This document shows positions 1 through 5,741 of a DNA stretch of 6,464 nucleotides, in pieces. The stretch is from positions 1-6,464 of the forward strand of contig JAFQDR010000216.1 of the NCBI GenBank assembly GCA_017415945.1. Reading direction: 5' to 3'. Within the stretch, counting starts at the first letter, position 1. Every line of letters begins with the position of its first letter. The position numbers and the translations under genes were made by a program. Source of the stretch: Oscillospiraceae bacterium. Its GTDB lineage: Bacteria > Bacillota_A > Clostridia > Oscillospirales > Oscillospiraceae. The notes beneath the pieces were generated by a model. It was not told where the DNA came from and did not search any database. It saw nothing but the letters and a program-made list of their open reading frames with translations.

Positions 1-82
1 CATTGGGAGCTTCGAGCTTCCAGTGAGCAGAACGTCTCTTGTCTCTTCTCTGACGAGATACTTTACTTTTAGGGACAGCCAT
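1..82 (-). CDS. rpmF: 50S ribosomal protein L32 (partial, N-terminal part)
   Basis: Structural protein of the large ribosomal subunit. The 27 codons visible on the minus strand translate as MAVPKSKVSRQRRDKRRSAH followed by WKLEAPN, the highly conserved basic N-terminus of bacterial L32. The rest, including any zinc-ribbon cysteines, lies beyond the left edge. The ATG at 82–80 is preceded by a strong Shine-Dalgarno AGGAGGTG (88–95 on the plus strand) with 5 nt between. It lies 52 nt downstream of the DUF177 gene on the same strand, a conserved bacterial arrangement, so it is probably cotranscribed from the promoter at 651–679. Confidence 0.96.
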   Translation of the reverse strand, partial: MAVPKSKVSRQRRDKRRSAHWKLEAPN

Positions 83-87
83 TGTGA

Positions 88-95
88 CACCTCCT
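88..95 (-). promoter_or_regulatory. Ribosome binding site of rpmF
   Basis: AGGAGGTG on the minus strand, nearly the full complement of the 16S 3' end, 5 nt before the L32 ATG. It fixes the rpmF start and implies a high translation rate. Confidence 0.85.
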
Positions 96-104
96 AATTG
101 TTTC

Positions 105-157
105 AGCTGTTTTGAGCAGCTATGTTATACTTTGTTATTTATCCAAAAGCTGCTCAA
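105..157 (-). other. Inverted repeat / candidate mRNA structure between duf177 and rpmF
   Basis: A perfect 10-bp inverted repeat is formed by AGCTGCTCAA at 148–157 and TTGAGCAGCT at 112–121, with 26 nt between. In the minus-strand transcript the first arm lies in the last sense codons of the DUF177 gene and the second in the intergenic spacer. The second arm can alternatively pair with CAGCT encoded at 105–109, as a 5-bp stem ending 9 nt upstream of the rpmF Shine-Dalgarno. No T-run follows, so this is not an intrinsic terminator. A processing, stability or translation-control role is inference only. Confidence 0.4.
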
Positions 158-620
158 GCACAGCCCATCTTGGATCTACAGGTTTTTTGCAGCTGCACTT
201 CTCATAATTGAGATTTGCACCGCAGCCGTCGCACAATCCGGCACAATCCGGTTTGCACAACATCTTGGCATCCATATCGAACACGAAGCTCGTGAACAAA
301 ATGTCGTCCAAGTCGATTTCGTCATCCTCCATCTGGAACAAATCCTCCTCGGATTCGTCCGTGGCGATACCGGCATTCAGCTCAACCGTTTTCTCTCGAT
401 CGAATTCCGCACCGCAGCGATCGCACACACAGTGCATCTTTGCGGAAACGGTTCCCTTCAGTGTCAGGATACCTGCGGTATTCACCACAGCACCCTCTGC
501 CTTCAGAGGTTCATCGAAGCGAACGACAGCGGGAAAATCCAGCTCATCAGTGGAAAGCTCGCAGGAAAACGGTGCCTTTGCACCGGGGACTTCGATAATC
601 TTGCGCAGGTTCAGTTTCAT
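135..620 (-). CDS. DUF177 / YceD family protein
   Basis: 161-aa protein of the DUF177 (YceD, B. subtilis YlbN-like) family, usually encoded just upstream of rpmF as here. The family has been linked to 23S rRNA accumulation and ribosome biogenesis, but its biochemical role is not settled. The sequence shows two cysteine clusters that could bind a metal. The first is C64-V-C66-D-R-C69-G. The second is C122, C126, C130, C133-G, then NLN and C142-S-C144. This is followed by the conserved DPR (149–151) and a C-terminal leucine-rich helix (AVLEQLL). A strongly acidic stretch (about 88–106, many D/E) separates the clusters. No signal peptide or membrane segment is present, so it should be cytosolic. 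The ATG at 620–618 has a short GAGG (minus strand, 631–634) 10 nt upstream. It is the first gene of the duf177–rpmF operon, transcribed from the promoter at 651–679. Confidence 0.93.
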   Translation of the reverse strand: MKLNLRKIIEVPGAKAPFSCELSTDELDFPAVVRFDEPLKAEGAVVNTAGILTLKGTVSAKMHCVCDRCGAEFDREKTVELNAGIATDESEEDLFQMEDDEIDLDDILFTSFVFDMDAKMLCKPDCAGLCDGCGANLNYEKCSCKKPVDPRWAVLEQLLDK

Positions 621-650
621 ATATCACATACCTCACACAGTCGCTAAAGT

Positions 651-679
651 ATTATAATCAAATTCACTTGCAATGTCAA
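651..679 (-). promoter_or_regulatory. Perfect-consensus sigma-A promoter of duf177–rpmF
   Basis: On the minus strand, TTGACA (674–679), a 17-nt spacer and TATAAT (651–656). Both hexamers match the housekeeping consensus at 6/6. Transcription should start near 644, giving a leader of about 24 nt before the DUF177 ATG at 620. Such a strong promoter suits a ribosomal protein operon. Confidence 0.88.
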
Positions 680-765
680 CAGATAATTTGCGAAAAACTG
701 TGAATTTATGATAAGATATTACCGCTATTTTGTGGAAATGTCAATAAGCAGATACAAGGACTATG

Positions 766-794
766 TTGACAAACCGTCCCGCATCCTTGATAAT
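766..794 (+). promoter_or_regulatory. Sigma-A promoter of the pseudouridine synthase gene
   Basis: TTGACA (766–771), a 17-nt spacer and GATAAT (789–794), i.e. 6/6 and 5/6 matches. Transcription would start near 801, about 18 nt before the ATG at 819. The promoter lies inside the in-frame upstream extension that begins at 708, so translation is very unlikely to start at 708. Confidence 0.85.
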
Positions 795-805
795 AGGAAA
801 GAATC

Positions 806-810
806 GGAGG
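806..810 (+). promoter_or_regulatory. Ribosome binding site of the pseudouridine synthase gene
   Basis: GGAGG, 8 nt before the ATG at 819. It decides between this start and the longer in-frame ATG at 708, which would add 37 residues that do not look like family sequence and lie upstream of the predicted transcription start. Confidence 0.85.
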
Positions 811-818
811 CGATCACG

Positions 819-1778
819 ATGAAAGAACTGACAGTAAACAAAAATGATGCCGGACAGAGACTGGACCGCTTTGTGGGTAAGGCCGTTCCCCTGCTGCCGG
901 AATCCTTGCTGCAAAAATATATTCGGCTCAAGCGTATTAAGGTCAACGGAAAGGGCTCCAAGCGAGATTACCACGTTGTACAGGGTGATGTGCTGCAGCT
1001 GTACATCAACGATGAATTTTTCGAAAAGCCCAGAGAGGAAAATTCTTATTTGAAGGTTTCTACTCCCAGACTGAATATAGTATATGAAGATGAAAACATT
1101 CTTCTGGCGGATAAAAAGCCCGGCGTTCTTTGCCACAGCGCAGGCCAGTGGGACTACAACACGCTGATTGCAAATATCCAGGCATACGCTTACCAAAAGG
1201 GCGAATGGAACCCCAGAGGGGAAAATTCCTTCGCTCCCGCCCTCTGCAACCGCATTGACCGCAACACCGGTGGCATTGTCATCGCCGCAAAAAATGCGGA
1301 GGCTTTGCGCATCCTTAATGATAAAATCAAGGAACGAGAGATCGACAAGTTCTACCTCTGCGCCGTCCATGGACGTCCCTCCCCCAAGGAAGGGATGCTG
1401 ACAGGGTATATTTTTAAGGACGCAAAGAAAAATCAGGTTTATGTAAGGAAGCAGCCCGAACCGGGTGCAAAGCTCTCCCAAACCAAGTACAAGGTCATGC
1501 AGACCAAGAACAATCTGTCTCTGGTGGAATGTGAGCTGCTTACGGGCAGAACCCACCAGATCCGCGCCCAGATGGCTGATGCGGGCTGGCCCCTGCTAGG
1601 TGACGGTAAGTACGGCAGCGAGCGGAAAAACAAACAGTTCGGCGAAACAAGCGGTCAGGCATTGTATTCCTATAAGCTGACATTCCGCTTCAAAACCGAT
1701 GCGGGTATACTGAATTACCTTAACGAAAAGACCTTCACCGTCAGTGACATTGACTTTGTAGAAAAATACTTCGGATAA
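819..1778 (+). CDS. RluA-family RNA pseudouridine synthase (S4 domain)
   Basis: 319-aa enzyme that isomerises uridine to pseudouridine in RNA. RluC/RluD-type members act on 23S rRNA, but the exact target sites cannot be read from the sequence. Domains in order: an N-terminal S4 RNA-binding domain (about residues 10–70, with RLDRFV and the basic IRLKRIKVNG), then the catalytic PseudoU_synth_2 domain (about 85–290). Motif II is NRIDRNTGG at 144–152, with the catalytic Asp at 147. The usual family motif is HRLDxxTSG, so His→Asn and Ser→Gly are substituted here. The conserved GRTHQIRAQM is at 243–252. Length is normal for the family. No membrane segment or signal peptide is present, so it should be cytosolic. 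The start at 819 is supported by GGAGG 8 nt upstream and a promoter at 766–794. A terminator follows directly, so it appears monocistronic. Family assignment is firm; RluC versus RluD orthology is not. Confidence 0.94.
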   Translation: MKELTVNKNDAGQRLDRFVGKAVPLLPESLLQKYIRLKRIKVNGKGSKRDYHVVQGDVLQLYINDEFFEKPREENSYLKVSTPRLNIVYEDENILLADKKPGVLCHSAGQWDYNTLIANIQAYAYQKGEWNPRGENSFAPALCNRIDRNTGGIVIAAKNAEALRILNDKIKEREIDKFYLCAVHGRPSPKEGMLTGYIFKDAKKNQVYVRKQPEPGAKLSQTKYKVMQTKNNLSLVECELLTGRTHQIRAQMADAGWPLLGDGKYGSERKNKQFGETSGQALYSYKLTFRFKTDAGILNYLNEKTFTVSDIDFVEKYFG

Positions 1779-1783
1779 CACAC

Positions 1784-1818
1784 ATCCCCGAGTCCTTTGG
1801 GCTCGGGGATATTCTTTA
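1784..1818 (+). terminator. Rho-independent terminator of the pseudouridine synthase gene
   Basis: ATCCCCGAG (1784–1792) pairs perfectly with CTCGGGGAT (1802–1810). The stem can extend inward as TCC with GGG around a 3-nt loop. A T-rich ATTCTTTAGTTT follows. It begins 5 nt after the stop codon at 1776–1778. It sits between convergent genes. On the minus strand it lies 10 nt past the flavoprotein stop but is followed by GTGTGTTATCC, a poor T-tract, so efficient termination in that direction is less certain. Confidence 0.85.
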
Positions 1819-1820
1819 GT

Positions 1821-3512
1821 TTATACGTCCATGCCGCAGGGCAGTGCTCGTTCAATGAGAGCGCGGTCATTGGTTACCGCATCATAGAAGCGGAAGCCAC
1901 CTGCGAAGTTATATGCCTCAAAACCATAACCAGCCAAAATGCGGCAGGAAATATAGCTGCGCAGACCGCTCTGGCAAATGACATATACGGGCTTCCCCTG
2001 CTCAATTTCTCCGATCCGTTCACGAAGCTCATCAACGGGGATATTCTTGAAGCCCTCCACATGGCCGCGGCTGTATTCCCGCACGGTTCTGGTATCCAGC
2101 AGGATGACACTGCCGTCTCTGGGCAACATAGGCTCATCCTCTACAAACCACTGCTTCAATACGCCCTTGCTGACATTATCCGCCATATAACCTGCCATAT
2201 TCACAGGATCCTTTGCAGAGGAGTACGGAGGTGCATATGCCAGTTCCAGATCCTTCAGCTCCGTTGCCTTCATGCCGCAGCGAATAGCAGTTGCCAATAC
2301 GTCAATGCGCTTATCCACACCCTCATAGCCAATGATCTGGGCGCCAAGCAAACGATAGGTATTCTTTTCGAATACGACCTTCATGGTCATGATCTTACCG
2401 CCGGGATAGTACCCCGCATGGCTCATGGGAGACAAGATGATCTTGTCTGTTTCAATGCCTGCCTTCTTTGCAGCAGCCTCGTTAAGGCCTGTGGAGGCAG
2501 CAGTCAAATCAAAGATCTTAATAACAGAGCTGCCTTGGCTGCCTGCATAACGGCTGTCCCCGCCGCAAATATTATCCGCAGCAATACGTCCCTGCTTATT
2601 GGCAGGCCCCGCCAGAGGAATCAGGGTTTCCTTCCCCGTAACAAAATGCTTCACCTGTACCGCATCACCTACGGCGTAAATGTCCTTTACAGAGCTTTCC
2701 ATACGGTCATTGACGATGATGCTGCCCTTTGCTCCTGTCTCCAGACCGGCGCTTTCGGCCAATGCCGTATCGGGTGCTACACCGATAGCAAGAACCACCA
2801 TATCCCCGTGGATAGGTGCCGCATCCTTCACCAGCACATCCAGACCACCGTCCGCTTCCGCAAAGCCTTCCACGGAGTGTCCCAGACAGAGCTTAATGCC
2901 GTGTCTGCGAACCTCGGAATGGATAAAGGCCGCCTTATCGCTGTCGTAGGGGTTCATCAGCTGCTTGGGACGCTGCACGATGGTCACATCCATCCCCAGC
3001 TCACGGAGATTTTCCGCCAACTCCACACTGATAAAGCCGCCGCCAACCATAACAGTGGACTTAGGCTTGTTTGCCTTGATATATTCCTTAATGGCAAAGG
3101 TATCCTCCACCGTACGAAGGGTAAAAATCTTATCACTGTCCACGCCGGGAACATCGGGGATAACCGCCTTTGCGCCGGGAGACAGCAGCAGCTTATCGTA
3201 GGCTTCCTTAAAGCACTCCCCTGTTTCCAGATTCTTCACGGTTACAGTCTTATTTGCTGCATCAATTGCGGTAACCTCGTGACGAACCCGCATATCCACA
3301 CGGAAGCGTCTCCAAAAGCTTGCGGGAGTCTGTAAGGTCAGCTCAGCGGGATCGGTGATCACATCGCCGATATAATAAGGCAAGCCGCAGTTTGCGTAGG
3401 AAATATATCCGGAACGCTCAAAAACAACAATTTCCGCCTGTTCATCCAGTCTGCGAATACGGGCAGCGGCAGTGGCACCGCCCGCGACGCCACCAACAAT
3501 TACAACCTTCAT
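1821..3512 (-). CDS. CoA-disulfide reductase / persulfide reductase with C-terminal rhodanese domain (CoADR-RHD)
   Basis: 563-aa cytosolic FAD-dependent pyridine nucleotide-disulfide oxidoreductase fused to a rhodanese domain. Relatives with this architecture reduce CoA disulfide and CoA or other low-molecular-weight persulfides/polysulfides with NAD(P)H; the natural substrate here is not established. Order of features: FAD-binding GGVAGGATAAARIRR (7–21); the single-cysteine redox motif SYANCGLPYYIG with Cys42; a second Rossmann fold with GGGFISVELAENL (157–169); the second FAD motif IYAVGDA (278–284); a dimerisation domain with YYPGG (368–372) and AYAPPYSSAKDP (425–436). The rhodanese domain is about 465–560, with LLDTR (471–475) and the active loop CQSGLRS, catalytic Cys513 (CX4R type). 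Length matches CoADR-RHD proteins. The ATG at 3512–3510 has AAAGGTGG (3523–3530) 10 nt upstream. It is divergent from potA. The 218-bp intergenic region holds its likely promoter and a dyad. Function at subfamily level is confident, substrate less so. Confidence 0.93.
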   Translation of the reverse strand: MKVVIVGGVAGGATAAARIRRLDEQAEIVVFERSGYISYANCGLPYYIGDVITDPAELTLQTPASFWRRFRVDMRVRHEVTAIDAANKTVTVKNLETGECFKEAYDKLLLSPGAKAVIPDVPGVDSDKIFTLRTVEDTFAIKEYIKANKPKSTVMVGGGFISVELAENLRELGMDVTIVQRPKQLMNPYDSDKAAFIHSEVRRHGIKLCLGHSVEGFAEADGGLDVLVKDAAPIHGDMVVLAIGVAPDTALAESAGLETGAKGSIIVNDRMESSVKDIYAVGDAVQVKHFVTGKETLIPLAGPANKQGRIAADNICGGDSRYAGSQGSSVIKIFDLTAASTGLNEAAAKKAGIETDKIILSPMSHAGYYPGGKIMTMKVVFEKNTYRLLGAQIIGYEGVDKRIDVLATAIRCGMKATELKDLELAYAPPYSSAKDPVNMAGYMADNVSKGVLKQWFVEDEPMLPRDGSVILLDTRTVREYSRGHVEGFKNIPVDELRERIGEIEQGKPVYVICQSGLRSYISCRILAGYGFEAYNFAGGFRFYDAVTNDRALIERALPCGMDV

Positions 3513-3522
3513 AGTATAGAAA

Positions 3523-3530
3523 CCACCTTT
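3523..3530 (-). promoter_or_regulatory. Ribosome binding site of the CoADR-RHD gene
   Basis: AAAGGTGG on the minus strand, 10 nt before the ATG. The protein that follows begins directly with the FAD-binding strand KVVIVGG, so this start is almost certainly right. Confidence 0.75.
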
Positions 3531-3552
3531 CGATGAAATTGATTTATGTAAC

Positions 3553-3593
3553 CATCATATCGAAAAATCTTATAAAAGTAAATTGATATGATG
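3553..3593. repeat. 9-bp perfect inverted repeat, candidate operator
   Basis: CATCATATC (3553–3561) and GATATGATG (3585–3593) are perfect inverted copies. The gap is 23 nt and the centre-to-centre distance 32 bp, close to three helical turns. One arm overlaps the predicted -35 and spacer of the flavoprotein promoter; the other falls at about +1 to +9. This geometry fits a repressor dimer pair or looped site better than an RNA hairpin, because only one arm would be transcribed. The regulator is unknown. Confidence 0.45.
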
Positions 3594-3596
3594 CAA
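3569..3596 (-). promoter_or_regulatory. Probable promoter of the CoADR-RHD gene
   Basis: On the minus strand, TTGCAT (3591–3596, 4/6 match), a 16-nt spacer and TATAAG (3569–3574, 5/6 match). Transcription would start near 3562, giving a leader of about 50 nt. The weak -35 and the overlapping inverted repeat suggest a regulated promoter. The region is AT-rich, so chance matches are possible. Confidence 0.5.
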
Positions 3597-3673
3597 ATTT
3601 TATGTATATTACAAAAAGAGGACATTTGTATTTCACATATTTCCAATTACTTTATTATATTAAAATATTTATA

Positions 3674-3701
3674 TTGACATTTTTCCCGTAAATGATACAC
3701 T
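3674..3701 (+). promoter_or_regulatory. Promoter of the potABC operon
   Basis: TTGACA (3674–3679, 6/6), a 16-nt spacer and TACACT (3696–3701, 4/6), with the extended -10 dinucleotide TG at 3693–3694. Transcription would start near 3708, leaving a leader of about 23 nt, too short for a riboswitch. Confidence 0.7.
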
Positions 3702-3714
3702 GAACTTAATAATT

Positions 3715-3727
3715 GGAGAGGAGGAGG
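3715..3727 (+). promoter_or_regulatory. Purine-rich ribosome binding site of potA
   Basis: GGAGAGGAGGAGG contains two overlapping AGGAGG sites (3719–3724 and 3722–3727), the better spaced one 6 nt before the ATG at 3731. An in-frame TTG at 3713 would put the Shine-Dalgarno inside the coding region, so 3731 is preferred. Confidence 0.85.
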
Positions 3728-3730
3728 ATA

Positions 3731-4879
3731 ATGTCAAAAGAACTGATTCGTCTCGTCGATTGCGGTATGAGATTTGACGGCGAGACGGTATTGGATAACA
3801 TTAATCTCTACATCAATGACAGTGAATTTCTGACCCTGCTGGGCCCCTCCGGCTGCGGCAAAACCACTACCCTGCGGATCATCGGCGGATTCCTCACGCC
3901 TACCAACGGTGATGTGTTGTTTGACGGTGTCAGAATCAACGATGTACCTCCGCATAAGCGGCAGGTCAATACCGTTTTCCAGAAATACGCGCTTTTCCCC
4001 CATCTGGATGTATACGACAACGTTGCCTTCGGTCTGAGACTGGTACGGCCCAAGCTCAGCAAGAAGGAGATCGACACCCGTGTACTGGAAATGCTTGAGG
4101 TGGTATCCCTCAAGGGTTTCGAGCACCGCAGTGTCAGCTCCCTTTCCGGTGGTCAGCAGCAGCGTGTGGCCATTGCCCGCGCACTTGTCAACCGCCCGAA
4201 GGTTTTGCTTTTGGATGAGCCTTTGGCCGCACTTGACCTGCGCCTGCGCAAGGATATGCAGCAGGAACTGAAACGTATACAGCAGCAGATGGGTATTACT
4301 TTTATATACGTAACCCACGATCAGGAAGAAGCCCTTGCCATGTCTGACACCGTCGTTGTTATGGACGGCGGTAAGATCCAGCAGATTGGCTCTCCCGAAG
4401 CCATTTACAACGAGCCCAAGAACGCATTTGTGGCCGACTTTATTGGCGAAAGCAATATCGTTGACGGCATTATGCGATCTGACTACGTTGTGGAGATCAA
4501 CGGTCGGAAGTTCCCCTGTTTGGATGAAGGCTTCGCTCCCAATGAGCCCGTTGACGTTGTCATCCGTCCCGAAGACATCGATATCGTTCCTCCCGAACAG
4601 GGACAGCTCATCGGCACCGTGACCAGTGTCACCTTCAAGGGCATGATGTATGACATCATCGTTGACTTCCGCGGTTTCAAGTGGCTGATCCAGACCACCG
4701 ATTACTGTCCCGAAGGCGCTTCCATCGGCATCAAGATCGACCCCGACGGCATCCATATTATGAAAAAGAGCCATTATTCCGGTATGTTTGGAGACTACTC
4801 CTCCTTCTCCGAAGAATATGACGAACTGGATGTTCCCGTTGTCGATCCTGAGGAAGAGGAGAGCGACGATGAAGAATAA
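3731..4879 (+). CDS. potA: Spermidine/putrescine ABC transporter ATP-binding protein PotA
   Basis: 382-aa ATPase that powers polyamine import on the cytoplasmic face of the membrane. Visible motifs: Walker [10 protein letters not shown] (38–46), Q-loop Gln84 in [12 protein letters not shown] signature [15 protein letters not shown] (138–152), Walker B VLLLDEP (158–164), D-loop LAALDL (165–170), and the H-loop His196 in VTHDQEE. A C-terminal TOBE-like regulatory domain follows (about 245–350), containing [11 protein letters not shown]. The very C-terminus is unusually acidic ([20 protein letters not shown], then EE). The last 11 nt overlap potB. It is the first gene of potABC. The two downstream permeases of the polyamine type support PotA rather than another importer ATPase, since the ATPase alone does not discriminate well. 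Substrate preference (spermidine or putrescine) cannot be decided without PotD. Confidence 0.94.
   Translation: MSKELIRLVDCGMRFDGETVLDNINLYINDSEFLTLLGPSGCGKTTTLRIIGGFLTPTNGDVLFDGVRINDVPPHKRQVNTVFQKYALFPHLDVYDNVAFGLRLVRPKLSKKEIDTRVLEMLEVVSLKGFEHRSVSSLSGGQQQRVAIARALVNRPKVLLLDEPLAALDLRLRKDMQQELKRIQQQMGITFIYVTHDQEEALAMSDTVVVMDGGKIQQIGSPEAIYNEPKNAFVADFIGESNIVDGIMRSDYVVEINGRKFPCLDEGFAPNEPVDVVIRPEDIDIVPPEQGQLIGTVTSVTFKGMMYDIIVDFRGFKWLIQTTDYCPEGASIGIKIDPDGIHIMKKSHYSGMFGDYSSFSEEYDELDVPVVDPEEEESDDEE
4856..4861 (+). promoter_or_regulatory. Ribosome binding site of potB inside potA
   Basis: GAGGAG, 7 nt before the potB ATG at 4869. It is built from the glutamate codons of the acidic PotA tail. Together with the 11-nt overlap it indicates translational coupling, and it selects 4869 over the in-frame ATG at 4788, which is deep inside potA. 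Confidence 0.75.
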
Positions 4880-5741
4880 GCTCTATCACGCCGCCACGCC
4901 TTACATTGTTTGGATGGCACTGTTTGTGGTTGCCCCCATCATCATGGTGGTCATTTACGCATTCAGCTCCGCCGAGGGTGGTTTCACCTTCGACAATTTC
5001 CTGCATATGGGCACCTACACCGTGGTATTCACCCGTTCCTTCAAGCTGGCAGCCATTGCAACCGTCATCTGCCTGCTGATCGGGTATCCCGTTTCGTATA
5101 TGATGAGTAAGGAAGGCCCTCAATTCCAAAAGATGGCCATGATTTTGATCATGCTGCCTATGTGGATGAACTTCCTGCTGCGTACCTATTCCTGGATGTC
5201 CATACTGGAAAACAATGGATTACTCAATCATTTCTTCCAGAACATCGGTCTTATCGACCTGTACAACCGATTCGGTATGCGGTTCATCGAAGATTTCACC
5301 CCTGTTGCGTATTTCCAAATGCTCAACACACAGGGTGCTGTCATTCTCGGCATGGTCTATAACTACCTTCCCTTTATGATCATGCCCATCTATTCCGTAA
5401 TCGTAAAGCTGGACGACAACCTGCTGCAGGCAGCCAGAGACTTGGGTGCAAACGGTCTTCAAGTATTTTGCCGTGTGATTTTCCCCCTGTCTCTGCCCGG
5501 TGTCATTTCCGGCATCACCATGGTATTCGTTCCCTCCGTATCTACCTTCGCAATCAGTAAGATGCTGGGCGGCGGTACGGAAGTCCTGCTGGGCGACCTG
5601 ATTGAACAGCAGTTCTTGGGCGGCGCATACAATCCCCACTTGGGTGCAGCCATCTCCCTTGTGATGATGGTCATCGTTGTGGTATGCATGGTGGTTATGA
5701 ACCGATTCGGTGAAGGCGAAGAACAGGCGGTGATGCTGTGA
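4869..5741 (+). CDS. potB: Spermidine/putrescine ABC transporter permease PotB
   Basis: 290-aa integral membrane subunit forming half of the polyamine translocation channel with PotC. Six hydrophobic segments are visible at about 10–33, 58–78, 89–108, 158–178, 210–230 and 258–277. The cytoplasmic EAA loop that docks on PotA is at about 188–211, with AARDLGANG followed by VIFPLSLPG. The family-typical [15 protein letters not shown] (96–110) and [13 protein letters not shown] (165–177) identify it as PotB/PotH type. The external loop between TM3 and TM4 is rather long (about 109–157). The start at 4869 is chosen because of the GAGGAG 7 nt upstream and because the earlier in-frame ATG would give an 81-nt-longer hydrophilic extension lying in potA. 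It overlaps potA by 11 nt and potC by 4 nt (GTGA). Confidence 0.94.
   Translation: MKNKLYHAATPYIVWMALFVVAPIIMVVIYAFSSAEGGFTFDNFLHMGTYTVVFTRSFKLAAIATVICLLIGYPVSYMMSKEGPQFQKMAMILIMLPMWMNFLLRTYSWMSILENNGLLNHFFQNIGLIDLYNRFGMRFIEDFTPVAYFQMLNTQGAVILGMVYNYLPFMIMPIYSVIVKLDDNLLQAARDLGANGLQVFCRVIFPLSLPGVISGITMVFVPSVSTFAISKMLGGGTEVLLGDLIEQQFLGGAYNPHLGAAISLVMMVIVVVCMVVMNRFGEGEEQAVML
5725..5734 (+). promoter_or_regulatory. Ribosome binding site of potC inside potB
   Basis: AGGCGGTGAT differs by one base from the AGGAGGTGAT complement of the 16S 3' end. Its AGGCGG core is 7 nt before the GTG at 5738. It supports the unusual GTG start of potC. Confidence 0.75.

Noticed and set aside
125..130. TATAAC on the minus strand in the duf177–rpmF spacer as a possible internal rpmF promoter -10
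   Set aside because: No acceptable -35 hexamer lies 16–18 nt upstream (the sequence there is CAGCTT-like), so an internal promoter is not supported.
231..250. Tandem direct repeat of GCACAATCCG (two copies)
   Set aside because: It falls in the conserved cysteine cluster of DUF177 (DCAGLC region), which is the normal family sequence. Ten bp is not a multiple of three, so the repeat is coincidental at protein level.
741..1556. 271-codon open frame on the minus strand, antisense to the pseudouridine synthase gene
   Set aside because: No family features and no Shine-Dalgarno-promoter pair of its own. It covers the other gene's promoter and catalytic motifs in antisense.
1797..3335. Long open frame of 512 codons on the plus strand, antisense to the flavoprotein gene
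   Set aside because: It lies entirely opposite a well-supported gene with conserved motifs. Its translation is rich in Cys/His/Ile and shows no recognisable domain. This is the usual frame shadow of a codon-biased gene.
3597..3673. AT-rich stretch upstream of the potABC promoter, with an 8-bp palindrome AAATATTT at 3663–3670
   Set aside because: Such short AT palindromes are expected by chance in this composition. The stretch may act as an UP-like element, but nothing specific can be supported.
3708..3730. Riboswitch or leader peptide controlling potABC
   Set aside because: The predicted leader is only about 23 nt and consists mostly of the Shine-Dalgarno, leaving no room for an aptamer or leader peptide.
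3734..4774. 346-codon minus-strand open frame opposite potA
   Set aside because: Mirror frame of potA with no recognisable motifs.
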